From contig CAKZZS010000033.1 of NCBI GenBank assembly GCA_937884975.1, forward strand, positions 18,390 to 82,389: 64,000 bases of DNA, given 5' to 3'. The position numbers and the translations under genes are program-made. The notes beneath the pieces were generated by a model that had not been told where the DNA came from, ran no database searches, and saw only the letters and a list, made by a program, of their open reading frames with translations. Below, piece by piece: positions 42,282 to 51,528 of the stretch; position 1 is the stretch's first letter; each line of letters opens with the position of its first letter. This DNA comes from an uncultured Clostridia bacterium. GTDB taxonomy: Bacteria; Bacillota; Clostridia; Oscillospirales; Acutalibacteraceae.

Positions 42282-43959
42282 AAGCAGTAAAAAACCGAAG
42301 GATTTAAAAAAGACCAACAGCTTTATCATGTTCGCTGTTAAAAAGCGGCTTCCGATATTGCTGGGTCTTGTTTTGTCTGATATGGTAAGCTCTGCATGCG
42401 CCGTTTCAATTGCGCTTATCGCGCGTTCAATTGTAAACGCAGCTCTTGACAGAGACCGTGAGATATTTTTAAATAACCTTTTTATACTCGGCTGCGTCTT
42501 TATTGCCGAAATCGCCCTGCACATGCTTTCTACCCATCTGAAGGTTGTGCTTAACGGCAGACTTGTTATTGATTATAAGACAAGAATTTATTCCGCGATT
42601 TTTGAAAAGGACTACACGCTTATAAATACATATCACAGCGGTGAGCTTCTCAACAGGCTTTCAAGTGATATTAACGTTGTAAGCGACGGAATTTCAAATT
42701 CGGTTCCGCAGTTCGCTTCCTTCCTTACAAGACTGGTTACGGCGATAGTCATTATGATTAAAATTGACCCGTCGTTTGTCGGTCTGCTTGTCGGCGTCGG
42801 AGTAGTCTGCGCGCTGATTTCCGTTGCTTTCAGAAAACCGCTTAAATCAAGGCATAAAGCCGTTCAGGAGGCTTTGGGCAGACTTCGTTCGTTTATGCAG
42901 GAAAGCATTGAAAGTATGCTTGTCATAAAGGTTTTCGGCATAAAGGATAAAATAATCGGTCAGGCAGGCGAGCTTCAGAAGGAGCACTACAAAAAACGCC
43001 TGAAAAAAAATTATATCACTATTATTGCGTCAACCGGACTCGGGGTTTTCTTTGTCGCAGGATACGCCAGCGCCCTTGCGTGGTGCGCGTTGAGACTTTA
43101 TAACGGCGAAATCAGAGCAGGCGACCTGACTGCCATGCTTCAGCTTGTCAACCAGATTCAGACTCCGCTTATAATGCTTGCAGGTATTATTCCGGCGTAT
43201 TTCAATGTTTTTGCGTCGGCTGAAAGGCTTTTGGAAATCGAAGACATTAAAAATGAAAAAGTAAAGAATGAGGGAGAGATAAATCCCGAAACACTTTCCG
43301 AAAGCTTTAAAAATATAAGATTTGAAAACGTTTCCTTCAGATATGACCGCGATATAGTTCTTGAAAATGCCGATTTCACCGTAAACAGGGGAGATTTTAT
43401 TGCCATTACCGGTATTTCGGGAATAGGAAAAAGCACGCTGTTTAAAATTATGCTTGGCGTTCTTGAACCCGAAGAGGGCGCGGTTTATATTGACGCTGAC
43501 AGGACCTACAGCTCCGATATAAAAACAAGAAAGCTGTTTTCGTATGTTCCCCAGGGCAATATGCTCTTCAGCGGAACCATAAGAGAAAACATTGCTTTTA
43601 TCAAAACGGACGCTACGGACGAGCAAATTATGAACGCCGCAAGGCTTGCCTGCGCGGACAGCTTTATTGACGAGCTTCCCGACGGGCTTGACACCGTTAT
43701 CGGCGAAAAGGGCCACGGTCTTTCCGAGGGACAGGTGCAAAGGGTCGCCGTTGCGCGCGCTCTTTTGTGCAATTCCGATATTATTCTTCTTGACGAGGCG
43801 ACGAGCGCACTTGACGAGGAAACGGAAAAGCGTTTGCTTGAAAACATAAAGGGAATTAAGGGAGTAACCTGCATAATTATTTCCCATAAGGCGGCGGCAA
43901 AAGAGATTTGTAACCGCGAAATAAGAATTGAAGATAAGAAAATTATTGAAAAACAATAA
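42265..43959 (+). CDS. ABC exporter, fused permease and ATPase
   Basis: 564 residues. Six-helix membrane domain (about 25-320), then ATPase: Walker A GISGIGKST (about 385), Q-loop YVPQGNMLFSGT, signature LSEGQVQRVAVARAL, Walker B IILLDEATSALDEE. No N-terminal C39 peptidase domain, so leader removal would fall to the neighbouring S24/S26-type protein. Likely exports the small peptide. Translationally coupled to the protease gene. Confidence 0.93.
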   Translation: MAKKTKSSKKPKDLKKTNSFIMFAVKKRLPILLGLVLSDMVSSACAVSIALIARSIVNAALDRDREIFLNNLFILGCVFIAEIALHMLSTHLKVVLNGRLVIDYKTRIYSAIFEKDYTLINTYHSGELLNRLSSDINVVSDGISNSVPQFASFLTRLVTAIVIMIKIDPSFVGLLVGVGVVCALISVAFRKPLKSRHKAVQEALGRLRSFMQESIESMLVIKVFGIKDKIIGQAGELQKEHYKKRLKKNYITIIASTGLGVFFVAGYASALAWCALRLYNGEIRAGDLTAMLQLVNQIQTPLIMLAGIIPAYFNVFASAERLLEIEDIKNEKVKNEGEINPETLSESFKNIRFENVSFRYDRDIVLENADFTVNRGDFIAITGISGIGKSTLFKIMLGVLEPEEGAVYIDADRTYSSDIKTRKLFSYVPQGNMLFSGTIRENIAFIKTDATDEQIMNAARLACADSFIDELPDGLDTVIGEKGHGLSEGQVQRVAVARALLCNSDIILLDEATSALDEETEKRLLENIKGIKGVTCIIISHKAAAKEICNREIRIEDKKIIEKQ

Positions 43960-43966
43960 AAAAATC

Positions 43967-43995
43967 TTGTGGAAATGAATGCTATCTGTTATAAT
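43967..43995 (+). promoter_or_regulatory. Promoter of the Wzz/BY-kinase gene
   Basis: TTGTGG (43967-43972), 17-nt spacer, perfect TATAAT (43990-43995), about 40 nt before the start codon. Confidence 0.6.
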
Positions 43996-44037
43996 AAATC
44001 AGTAAAGCACATTTTTTGGTTCAAGGAGAGTTGAAAT

Positions 44038-45531
44038 ATGGAGTATAATCCCAGAGGCGCGGCTGAAAACGATGAATCCTCGGTAGATTCAATATTTAAT
44101 TACGTCGGCTATATCCTCAAAAGATGGTGGATAATTGCAATTGTTGCAGTTGTCTGCGCGGCGGTAGGTTTTGCTTACGCAAAGCTCAGCTATGTTCCCA
44201 AGTATTCTTCAAGCATTATGTTTGTTACTACCAACAGGGCTGAAGGCGTTGACCCGCTCGGAAAGTCGTCATCCGACCTTTCCGCCGACATCACGCTTGC
44301 AAATAACTATCGCTATCTTCTTACCTCCTCAAGGAGCCTTCTTCAGGCTGTTGCGGATGAGGTTAAGTCCTCAACCGGAAAGGAGTTTACTTACACGCAG
44401 ATAGCTTCATTTGTAAAGGCTAACGCGGTAACGGATACGTCATTTGTAAACCTTGTTGTTACGACGGATGACCCTGACGCTTCGTACGCAATTGCGGTAG
44501 CGTACGCAAACAAGTATGAAAAGTTTGCCCAGGATGCGTTCCCTGCCACAATGCTTAATGTATTTGACGACCCCTATAAGGCGGAAAAACCCGATTCGGA
44601 CAGAACGAAGCTTCTTTATACTGCTGCCGGACTTGTAATCGGCGTGTTTGTTACGGTTGCAATATTCTGTCTCATAGTTGCGGCTAAGGATACGATTAAG
44701 AGCTCCGACGACATTAAGAAGAAGCTTGACCTTAAGCTTCTCGGCTCTGTCGGAAAGGTAAATAAGAAAAACTCCAAGGCGGCTTTGCTTATTTCCGATA
44801 AGAATACGGGCTTCTCGTTCGTTGAAACCTTTAAACTTATCAGGACAAAGGTTGAATCCTTTGCGGCCAAGGAGCATGCAAAGACCTTTATCGTCACAAG
44901 TACTCTTGAGGATGAGGGTAAAACCACGATTTCCTGTAACCTTGCTCTCTCCCTTGCCAAGAACGGCAAATCCGTTCTTCTTATCGACGGTGACCTGCGT
45001 AAGCCTGCGGTAAGCACGGCTCTCGGCGTTCCGGCAGCAGGCGAAACCGGCTTTTACGGCATAATCAACGGCGACAAGAGCGCTGCGGATTCCATAAGAT
45101 ATTCCGAAAAATATAACCTTTTCCTTATGCTCAACGGTGAAAATATTCCCGATGCGGCGGAGGTTCTTTCGGACGAAAAGCTCGGTCAGACCATCAAGGA
45201 GCTTGAAAAAGAATTTGACTATATTATTATTGACTCTGCTCCTGCAGGCGTTATTGCCGACACGTCGATTTTGGCGGCTGACGCTGACGCAATTATCCTT
45301 GTTGTAAGAGAGGATGCCGCGTCAATACGCAGAATACGCAGAACAATTGAAGACCTCGGCATGGCAAATACCGAAATTATCGGCTGCGTATACAATATTG
45401 CTCAGGGCAACTTCACTAACCGAATCAAATCCTACAGCGGCGGCCGCAAGCACGGCTACGGCTACGGTTACGGATATGGCTACGGCTACGGTTACGGCTA
45501 CGGTCAGAGCAAGAAAAAGAGCAAAAAATAA
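44038..45531 (+). CDS. Fused Wzz-type chain-length regulator and bacterial tyrosine kinase
   Basis: 497 residues. Wzz domain with helices near 30-50 (WWIIAIVAVVCAAVGFAYA) and 198-220. Cytoplasmic BY-kinase domain: Walker A TLEDEGKTTISCNLA, Walker A' LLIDGDLRKP, Walker B YIIIDSAPAG. The tail is KHG followed by eight GY units, the tyrosine cluster for autophosphorylation, then QSKKKSKK. In Firmicutes the two parts are usually separate (CpsC, CpsD); here they are one protein as in Proteobacterial Wzc. Controls capsule or exopolysaccharide export, and could act on the envelope glycan of the 24-32 kb locus. Confidence 0.93.
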   Translation: MEYNPRGAAENDESSVDSIFNYVGYILKRWWIIAIVAVVCAAVGFAYAKLSYVPKYSSSIMFVTTNRAEGVDPLGKSSSDLSADITLANNYRYLLTSSRSLLQAVADEVKSSTGKEFTYTQIASFVKANAVTDTSFVNLVVTTDDPDASYAIAVAYANKYEKFAQDAFPATMLNVFDDPYKAEKPDSDRTKLLYTAAGLVIGVFVTVAIFCLIVAAKDTIKSSDDIKKKLDLKLLGSVGKVNKKNSKAALLISDKNTGFSFVETFKLIRTKVESFAAKEHAKTFIVTSTLEDEGKTTISCNLALSLAKNGKSVLLIDGDLRKPAVSTALGVPAAGETGFYGIINGDKSAADSIRYSEKYNLFLMLNGENIPDAAEVLSDEKLGQTIKELEKEFDYIIIDSAPAGVIADTSILAADADAIILVVREDAASIRRIRRTIEDLGMANTEIIGCVYNIAQGNFTNRIKSYSGGRKHGYGYGYGYGYGYGYGYGQSKKKSKK

Positions 45532-45554
45532 AAAAGCTGATAAGATGATTTTTT

Positions 45555-45584
45555 GGGGGAAGTTGAAAAGCTTCCCCCTTTTTA
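45555..45584 (+). terminator. Intrinsic terminator after the Wzz/BY-kinase gene
   Basis: GGGGGAAG (45555-45562) pairs perfectly with CTTCCCCC (45571-45578), followed by TTTTT. Confidence 0.92.
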
Positions 45585-45669
45585 TAACGTTTTTATACAA
45601 AATATTGTACTTTTCTCTATCAATTATACAATTTTACATAATTTCTCAAAAAAAATAATCAAATTTTAG

Positions 45670-45698
45670 TTGATTTTTTGCTCTTTTTATAGTATGAT
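45670..45698 (+). promoter_or_regulatory. Promoter of the type IV pilus operon
   Basis: TTGATT (45670-45675), 17-nt spacer, TATGAT (45693-45698), in AT-rich DNA about 70 nt upstream of the first pilus gene. No hairpin terminator with a clear T-run is seen between here and pilB, so much of the locus may be one transcript. Confidence 0.65.
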
Positions 45699-45766
45699 TT
45701 AGTGGGTGTCAGTATGCGCACCTTATTTGTCGTACAAAAAAACACCCGATACAGGAGGGCTTCATA

Positions 45767-46270
45767 GTGGATATAAAAGATTTGATCGCTAAAATCACAG
45801 GGAAAAACAAGGGCGATTCTGCTCCGAAAAGCAAGAAAAATAATTCGCTTTCGCTTTTCTTTGAAAGAAATCCGAAGATGAAGGTTATTGTTGCCGTTAT
45901 CGCGGTTGTGGTTTCACTTGCCGTAGCGGTTGTAATTGCACTTTCTTACAGATCGTCAAAACCGGATTTGGATACGAACGTTACGGTTAACTCAAATCAG
46001 GAGGTAGAGGTTCTGCCGAAGATAGAAAGAGATATCACGGGCGAATATGAAGGAAAAGATCCCTTTGTCGAAAATATCCTTGACGGCGCGAAGCTGACCG
46101 GCATCTATGAAACCTACGGTTACAGGAGCGCAACGCTTCAGACAACAAGGAAATCGTACACCCTGTTTGAAGGTGACACGCTCGGCGATTCGGAATGGGT
46201 AGTATCCGAAATAACGGATAACTCAATTACACTTGTTTCGGGCGAAAAGACAAAGACATTCAGTAAGTAA
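45767..46270 (+). CDS. GspC/PilP-like inner-membrane anchor of the type IV pilus machine
   Basis: 167 residues from GTG 45767 with AGGAGGG upstream. Cytoplasmic basic segment, one membrane helix (VIVAVIAVVVSLAVAVVIAL), then an external part with KDPF and AKLTGIYETYGYRSATLQ, EGDTLGDSEWVV and NSITLVSGEKT. This is the layout of the GspC HR or PilP beta domain, which links the PilMNO platform to the secretin N-domains. Family assignment is by pattern and context. Confidence 0.7.
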   Translation: MDIKDLIAKITGKNKGDSAPKSKKNNSLSLFFERNPKMKVIVAVIAVVVSLAVAVVIALSYRSSKPDLDTNVTVNSNQEVEVLPKIERDITGEYEGKDPFVENILDGAKLTGIYETYGYRSATLQTTRKSYTLFEGDTLGDSEWVVSEITDNSITLVSGEKTKTFSK

Positions 46271-46321
46271 ATAATTTATTTTTTAAATAAAGATTTAGGA
46301 TTTTTAGGGGGAGAAACTCAT

Positions 46322-48091
46322 ATGAAATCTATCAGGACACTTGGAAAAGCAGGCGTTGCAATACTTCTTATTGCTCTTATGCTTGCAAACATTATTGTTC
46401 CGCTGACTGTTGTAGGCAGCGACGGAGCGGGTACCGGTCTTGACTTCCAGTTTTACGTTGTCAAGCAGGGCGACACCCTTTCCTCAATTGCAAGACAGTT
46501 CGGCGTGTCGGTAAGCGACATTAGAAATACTAATGACCTGACTGCTGTCAGCAAGCTTTATACGGGACAGATTCTTAAAATTCCCGTTAGCTCGAGCGTT
46601 GCCGGAAGCGGTTACGGAATCAGTAAGATTTCTCTTGACGTTGAGGACGCAAACATCAAGGATGTTATCAGCGCCATCGCCGTAAATGCCGGTTATACGG
46701 TTGTTTACAAGGGCGGCGATGAGACGATAACGCTTAAGCTTGAGGATGTTTCACCCGTCAAGGCTATTGACTATGCGACAAGAATGGCGAATATGTCCTT
46801 CCTTAAGGACGGAAACACCATCTTTGTAGGCACGGTTTCCGAGCTTAACTCAAAGTTCGTCGATTCCGTTGTTCTTGCAGAGTATACGCTTAAGTATATT
46901 ACATACGATATACTCCAGAACGCTATGGGCTCAATAGGTCTTGAAAATGTTACAACCCTCAGTGTCGATACTGCGAAGGATACCATCTGGATCAGCGCTT
47001 ATCCCAAAGAGGTAGCAAAGATTAAGGAACTTATTGACGTTCTTGATACAAGCACAAATACATCTGCCGGCAGCTCCGCGGTTCCGGTTAATTTCTCCCC
47101 TATCAATATGAACTACCTGGACGCTCAGGAGTTTAACCAGTTGCTTGCAACTCTCGGTCTTGAGGGCGGCGTAGTTACCGCGTCACACCCCTATACTCTT
47201 TATACCTTCAAGTCAGGCGCAGACCTTACCAACATTATGAAGATTAAGGCGGTTGTCGATACGCCTGCCTACACTCCCTCTTCCCTTAAGAGCGACAGTC
47301 AGACGGGAACGAACGACGGCGTTGTCAGCACGGAAACGAATACGAATACAAATAACACCACGAATAATACGACCAATAATACTACAAATAATACAACGAA
47401 CAACGAAACCAACAACAACACAACCAACAATACCACTGATAATACTTCAACAGAGCAGGCGGCAGAGACAACAATTCTCTACGCAAAGGAGCTTCAGTAT
47501 GTAACAAGAGACGTTGCTACAAGACTTCTTGCAGAGCTCGGCGCTAATGTTGAAATCTTCGGCAGAAGCGAATACACGAAGCTGATTTATCTCTACGGTA
47601 AAAAGTCGGATGTCAAGAAAGCGCTTGACCTTCTCAAGGATGTTATTGACGTTGACTCCGACGCTACGGATTCGTTCTTCGTTTACACTCCCGTTAACAG
47701 CAGTGTTACCGAAATCCTTTCAAGAGCAAGCAATCTTAACCTTAACGGCGTAACCTTCTATCAGTACACAAACGACGCTCTTGCGGAGTCCTTTATGGTA
47801 TTCTGTAAGGAAGGCGACAAGGATTACGTTAAATCACAGCTCGACGGACTTGACGGCCAGACGGCAAATGAGGTTAAATGGAGACCTCTTGAGTCAAGCG
47901 AGGATAACGCAGTACTTAATACAAGAATTGACACAATTAAGTCTCTCTATGCGGACGCCGCGGCGCTCAGCTATCAGACAGTTGCTACTTCGGACCTTTC
48001 GGGCAACCCGAAATATGTTCTTTATGTAAACGCAACGGCTGATAAGGCTGCATATGTCAAGAGCCTTCTTGAGTCAATGGATGCAGCTTAA
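46322..48091 (+). CDS. LysM-STN-secretin N-domain protein without a barrel
   Basis: 589 residues. Signal peptide (GVAILLIALMLANIIVPLTV), LysM domain (about 40-90: VKQGDTLSSIARQFGVSVSD; LYTGQILKIPV), STN/N0-like domain (about 98-175: ISLDVEDANIKDVISAIAVN), then several N1-like secretin modules (AEYTLKYITYDILQNAMGSI; KEVAKIKELIDVLDT; DVKKALDLLKDVIDV). A low-complexity Asn/Thr linker covers about 340-380. The C-terminal secretin barrel domain is absent, as expected without an outer membrane. LysM would hold it in peptidoglycan to guide the pilus through the wall. A mislabelled secretin is the alternative, but the length excludes a barrel. Confidence 0.8.
   Translation: MKSIRTLGKAGVAILLIALMLANIIVPLTVVGSDGAGTGLDFQFYVVKQGDTLSSIARQFGVSVSDIRNTNDLTAVSKLYTGQILKIPVSSSVAGSGYGISKISLDVEDANIKDVISAIAVNAGYTVVYKGGDETITLKLEDVSPVKAIDYATRMANMSFLKDGNTIFVGTVSELNSKFVDSVVLAEYTLKYITYDILQNAMGSIGLENVTTLSVDTAKDTIWISAYPKEVAKIKELIDVLDTSTNTSAGSSAVPVNFSPINMNYLDAQEFNQLLATLGLEGGVVTASHPYTLYTFKSGADLTNIMKIKAVVDTPAYTPSSLKSDSQTGTNDGVVSTETNTNTNNTTNNTTNNTTNNTTNNETNNNTTNNTTDNTSTEQAAETTILYAKELQYVTRDVATRLLAELGANVEIFGRSEYTKLIYLYGKKSDVKKALDLLKDVIDVDSDATDSFFVYTPVNSSVTEILSRASNLNLNGVTFYQYTNDALAESFMVFCKEGDKDYVKSQLDGLDGQTANEVKWRPLESSEDNAVLNTRIDTIKSLYADAAALSYQTVATSDLSGNPKYVLYVNATADKAAYVKSLLESMDAA
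47335..47450 (+). repeat. Asn/Thr-coding simple repeat
   Basis: Runs of AAT/AAC and ACN codons (TNNTTNNTTNN pattern) inside the LysM-STN protein, probably a flexible linker and prone to length variation. Confidence 0.8.
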
Positions 48092-48106
48092 TAAAACCTA
48101 ACGCCT

Positions 48107-48128
48107 GAGGCACAGAAAACTGTGCCTC
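48107..48128 (+). other. Perfect intercistronic hairpin
   Basis: GAGGCACAG (48107-48115), AAAA loop, CTGTGCCTC (48120-48128). No T-run, so it may tune expression between the LysM protein and pilT rather than end transcription. Confidence 0.7.
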
Positions 48129-48189
48129 TAAAGGTGCTTTTAGGGCAAAATATAATTTGAGAGTTTGACTCTTATAAAGGAGAGTTATT

Positions 48190-49287
48190 GTGTTTTTTGA
48201 TGGCAGACAAAGTGATTACCCGGCAACTCTTGATGAGCTTTTGAGATTGACGGTTGAGAAAATGGGCTCGGACCTTCACCTTTGCGTTGGAATGCCGCCC
48301 TGTATCAGAGTAAACGGCGACCTCCAGAAACAAGATTATCCCGTTTTGAAGCCCGTTGACGTTGTCGCTATGATAGCAGGCGTAACAAATGATGTTCAGA
48401 AAAAAGAGCTTGAAGAGGAATGGGAGCTTGACCTTGCGATTTCCGTTCCCGGTTGCGCGCGTTTCAGAGGCAATGTTATTATTCAGCGCAACACGCTTGC
48501 GGCGGTTTTCAGAGCAATTCCGTTTGAAATCCCGAAGCTTGACAAATTGGGACTCCCTGCGGATATCAAGCGTCTTTGTTCGCTTCCGAGAGGTCTTGTC
48601 CTCGTAACGGGACCCACCGGTTCGGGTAAATCCACAACGCTTGCCGCTATGATAGGCTACATAAACGAAAGAATGGAAACGAATATCGTAACCGTTGAGG
48701 ACCCGATAGAGTTTTTGCATTCTCATAACAAATCGAGCATAAGACAAAGAGAAGTAGGTTCCGATACCCATTCCTTTGCAAACGCTCTTAAAACAGTTCT
48801 TCGTCACGACCCGGATATCATTATGATAGGCGAGATGCGTGACCCCGAGAGTATTTCAATTGCGGTTACGGCGGCTGAAACAGGACACCTTGTTTTCTCA
48901 ACGCTTCATACCCAGACCGCTCCTCAGACGATTTCAAGAATTGTCGACTCCTTCCCGGAGGGACAGAAAAACCAGATTCGTCAGCAGCTTTCAAACTCTC
49001 TTCGCGCAGTTATTTCACAGCAGCTTATTCCCACCGTAAACGGCAGAGGACGAGTTGCGGCTATTGAATATATGACGGATACTCCGTCCGTTAGAAACCT
49101 CATCCGTGAGGAAAAGGAGCATCAGCTTTATTCGGCAATGCAGACCGGTCAGATGTACGGAATGCAGACTATGGACGAAGCGCTCTTAAGACTGCTCAGA
49201 GAGCAGAAGATTTCAAGAGAATCGGTTCTTGAATATTGTGTTGATACGAAGGAAATCACCCGTCGTCTGTCAACAATGGGATATTGA
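48190..49287 (+). CDS. pilT: Type IV pilus retraction ATPase PilT
   Basis: 365 residues from GTG 48190 with AAAGGAGAG. Secretion ATPase motifs: N-terminal domain with GSDLHLCVGMPPCIRVNGDL, Walker A GPTGSGKSTT (about 140), Asp box VTVEDPIEF, Walker B DPDIIMIGEMRDPE with the PilT-type acidic motif, and the His box STLHTQTAPQTI. PilT powers pilus retraction, twitching and DNA uptake; its presence argues that this is a true dynamic pilus and not a pure secretion pseudopilus. Confidence 0.95.
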   Translation: MFFDGRQSDYPATLDELLRLTVEKMGSDLHLCVGMPPCIRVNGDLQKQDYPVLKPVDVVAMIAGVTNDVQKKELEEEWELDLAISVPGCARFRGNVIIQRNTLAAVFRAIPFEIPKLDKLGLPADIKRLCSLPRGLVLVTGPTGSGKSTTLAAMIGYINERMETNIVTVEDPIEFLHSHNKSSIRQREVGSDTHSFANALKTVLRHDPDIIMIGEMRDPESISIAVTAAETGHLVFSTLHTQTAPQTISRIVDSFPEGQKNQIRQQLSNSLRAVISQQLIPTVNGRGRVAAIEYMTDTPSVRNLIREEKEHQLYSAMQTGQMYGMQTMDEALLRLLREQKISRESVLEYCVDTKEITRRLSTMGY

Positions 49288-49324
49288 TTATTCCCGAAAA
49301 AATTGTTAATTAGGGGGAATATAA

Positions 49325-50530
49325 TTGCCATCATACAGCTATGACGGTCTGAACCGACAGGGTCAGAACATACACGGCGAAGTTGTAGCGGACGATACCA
49401 GATCCGCTATGGAAAAGCTTCGTGAAGCCGGAGTTACGGTTACCACGATTCAGGAAAAGGTAGTTAAAACTTCGAGAACAGCAGGCTTAAGAAAGAAAGT
49501 TTCAATATCGGACCTCGCGGTTTTCTGCCGTCAGTTTGCGGCAATGACCTCTGCAGGCGTTCCGGTAACAAGAGCTATGTCCACTCTTTCAAAGCAGACT
49601 GTTAATAAAACGCTCGCAACCGCCATTAAGGAAATTGCGGACGACGTTGAAGGCGGTAGTACTCTTGCGGATGCGTTTTCACAGTATCCGAAAATTTTCA
49701 GCCCATTGTTTATCGCTATGATTCGTTCGGGCGAGCTGGGCGGTATTCTTGAGCAGTCGCTTATCAGCCTTTCCGCGCAGCTTCAGAAGGAAAAAAAGCT
49801 CAAGGATAACATCAAATCAGCCGTTTCATACCCGAGAAATATCGGTATTTTCGCAATAATCCTTTTGATAGGAATGTTGGTAGGACTTGTCCCGACGTTC
49901 GAAGGAATGATGGCAGGAGCCGAACCGACGGGCGTTACAAAGGCGATTTTCGGTCTTTCGCACAGCATACGCAAAGGCTGGTATTACTGGATAATCGGCG
50001 TAATTATTCTTGTAGTTGTCGTCAGGGCGATTATCAAGAGTAAGCCTGCCCACATATTCTGGGAAAATCACAAGCTGACTATGCCGAAACTCGGCGACTT
50101 TATGACAAAGATGGTTGTCGCCCGTTTCTGCCGTACGCTTGCAACGCTTCTTGCAGGCGGTGTTACAGCCGTTCAGGCGCTTGAAAGCGCCGGCGCAACA
50201 GCAGGCAGTGACCTTATTTACAAGGCTGTTAAAGAAGCAATTACAGACATTGAAGACGGTAAATCCATTTCGGATTCATTGGATAAAAGCGGACTTTTCC
50301 CGCCGATGCTTGTCGGTATGATCGCTATCGGTGAGGAATCAGGTACGCTTCCCGACCTTCTTGATAAGGTTGCGGAATTCTTTGAGGAGGACGTTGAGGT
50401 CGCTTCTCAGAACCTTAAGTCCCTGATCGAGCCTATCGCCCTTATCGGTATCGGCGGCTTGGTCGGCGGTATGCTTATTTCACTTTATATACCGATGTTC
50501 AGCGCAGCTACGAATATGGAAGGTTATTAA
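49325..50530 (+). CDS. pilC: Type IV pilus inner-membrane platform protein PilC (GspF family)
   Basis: 401 residues from TTG 49325 with AGGGGGA. N-terminal YSYDGLNRQGQNIHGEV, then two GspF domains: FCRQFAAMTSAGVPVTRAMS with SGELGG, and FCRTLATLLAGGVTAVQALE with GEESGTLPDLL. Three membrane segments. Platform on which PilB and PilT act. Confidence 0.95.
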   Translation: MPSYSYDGLNRQGQNIHGEVVADDTRSAMEKLREAGVTVTTIQEKVVKTSRTAGLRKKVSISDLAVFCRQFAAMTSAGVPVTRAMSTLSKQTVNKTLATAIKEIADDVEGGSTLADAFSQYPKIFSPLFIAMIRSGELGGILEQSLISLSAQLQKEKKLKDNIKSAVSYPRNIGIFAIILLIGMLVGLVPTFEGMMAGAEPTGVTKAIFGLSHSIRKGWYYWIIGVIILVVVVRAIIKSKPAHIFWENHKLTMPKLGDFMTKMVVARFCRTLATLLAGGVTAVQALESAGATAGSDLIYKAVKEAITDIEDGKSISDSLDKSGLFPPMLVGMIAIGEESGTLPDLLDKVAEFFEEDVEVASQNLKSLIEPIALIGIGGLVGGMLISLYIPMFSAATNMEGY

Positions 50531-50567
50531 AAGAAAAGCAAACAGATTCTGTTAGGAGATTGATTTT

Positions 50568-51524
50568 ATGGCAAAGTTAGACTCGGTTATCGGATTTGAA
50601 TACAATTCTTACGAAATCCGCGCGGTCGAAATGACAAAATCCGGTGGCATGTATAATCTTGTTGCGTACGGCACCCAGGCTCTGGAGAGCGCCGTTGTTG
50701 AGGAAGGCTTTATCAGAGACGCCGAAAGATTTTCGGACGCTTTCCTTACGCTTTTGAGAGAAAAGAATTTTAATGCCGAAGATATCGTTGTAGGCGTAAA
50801 TAACGAGAATGTTGTTATGAGATTTGCTTCATTCCCGAAGGTGCCGGACGATAAATTAAGGAATATGATTTTCCTTCAGGCGCAGGAGTTTATGCCCATT
50901 CCCGTTCAGGAAATGGAAATGGACTATCTTGTTGTCGGCGAGTCGGTTAATTCCGATGACCAGGAAATGGTCGACGCGGTTCTTGTCGGAGCGAGAAAAG
51001 CAATGCTTGAGCAGATTATAAATGTTTTCGGCGCCGCAAAGAAGAGTATTTACGATGTGGAGCCTACCGCGTTTGCTGCCTGCAGAGCGGCTTCAAAAGC
51101 CAGCCCCGATAAATGCTACTGTATGCTCAACGTTTCAAACGGAATTATAAATTTCCTTTTTGTAAAGAATGACACAATGCACACGGTACGTTCAATTTCA
51201 ATCCCCGAAAAGCATTTTGATTCGGTTCAGAATATATATAAGGGTGAGGCAACACCGGAGGAAATCACAGAGGTTGTCGATATGCTCGTTTCCGAGTTGA
51301 ACGCTTCCTTGAGTTACTACAGTGTTCAGCATCCTATGGAAATGGTTGACGTTGTATACTTTGTTGCAGATGTAGGAAATGCAAGACAAATTGCCCAGGA
51401 GCTTCAGGCCTCGGTTTCGTTACCCGTTGAAACCCCGTCCTTCTACGCTAATCTCGGCGGTGCTATTGATATAAGCGCCTACAATTCGTGCATCAGCATG
51501 GCAATACAGGCATTGGAGGGATAA
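50568..51524 (+). CDS. pilM: Type IV pilus assembly protein PilM
   Basis: 318 residues. Actin-like ATPase fold: VIGFEYNSYEIRAVEMTKSG at the N-terminus and VVGVNNENVVMRFASFPKVP, with QAQEFMPIPVQEMEMDYLVV characteristic of PilM. Cytoplasmic; recruits PilN via its N-terminal tail. In order with pilN and pilO. Confidence 0.9.
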   Translation: MAKLDSVIGFEYNSYEIRAVEMTKSGGMYNLVAYGTQALESAVVEEGFIRDAERFSDAFLTLLREKNFNAEDIVVGVNNENVVMRFASFPKVPDDKLRNMIFLQAQEFMPIPVQEMEMDYLVVGESVNSDDQEMVDAVLVGARKAMLEQIINVFGAAKKSIYDVEPTAFAACRAASKASPDKCYCMLNVSNGIINFLFVKNDTMHTVRSISIPEKHFDSVQNIYKGEATPEEITEVVDMLVSELNASLSYYSVQHPMEMVDVVYFVADVGNARQIAQELQASVSLPVETPSFYANLGGAIDISAYNSCISMAIQALEG

Positions 51525-51528
51525 GAAA

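Noticed and set aside
43030..43956. 308-codon ORF on the minus strand
   Set aside because: Antisense shadow of the ABC exporter, which has all ATPase motifs on the plus strand.
40562..43959. Lasso peptide or PQQ biosynthesis cluster
   Set aside because: There is no asparagine-synthetase-like cyclase, no transglutaminase-like protease and no PqqA/B/C/E; only the PqqD-like and kinase-like parts are shared.
45454..45504. Tandem hexamer repeat as a mobile or regulatory repeat
   Set aside because: It is the in-frame coding sequence of the GY tyrosine cluster of the BY-kinase.
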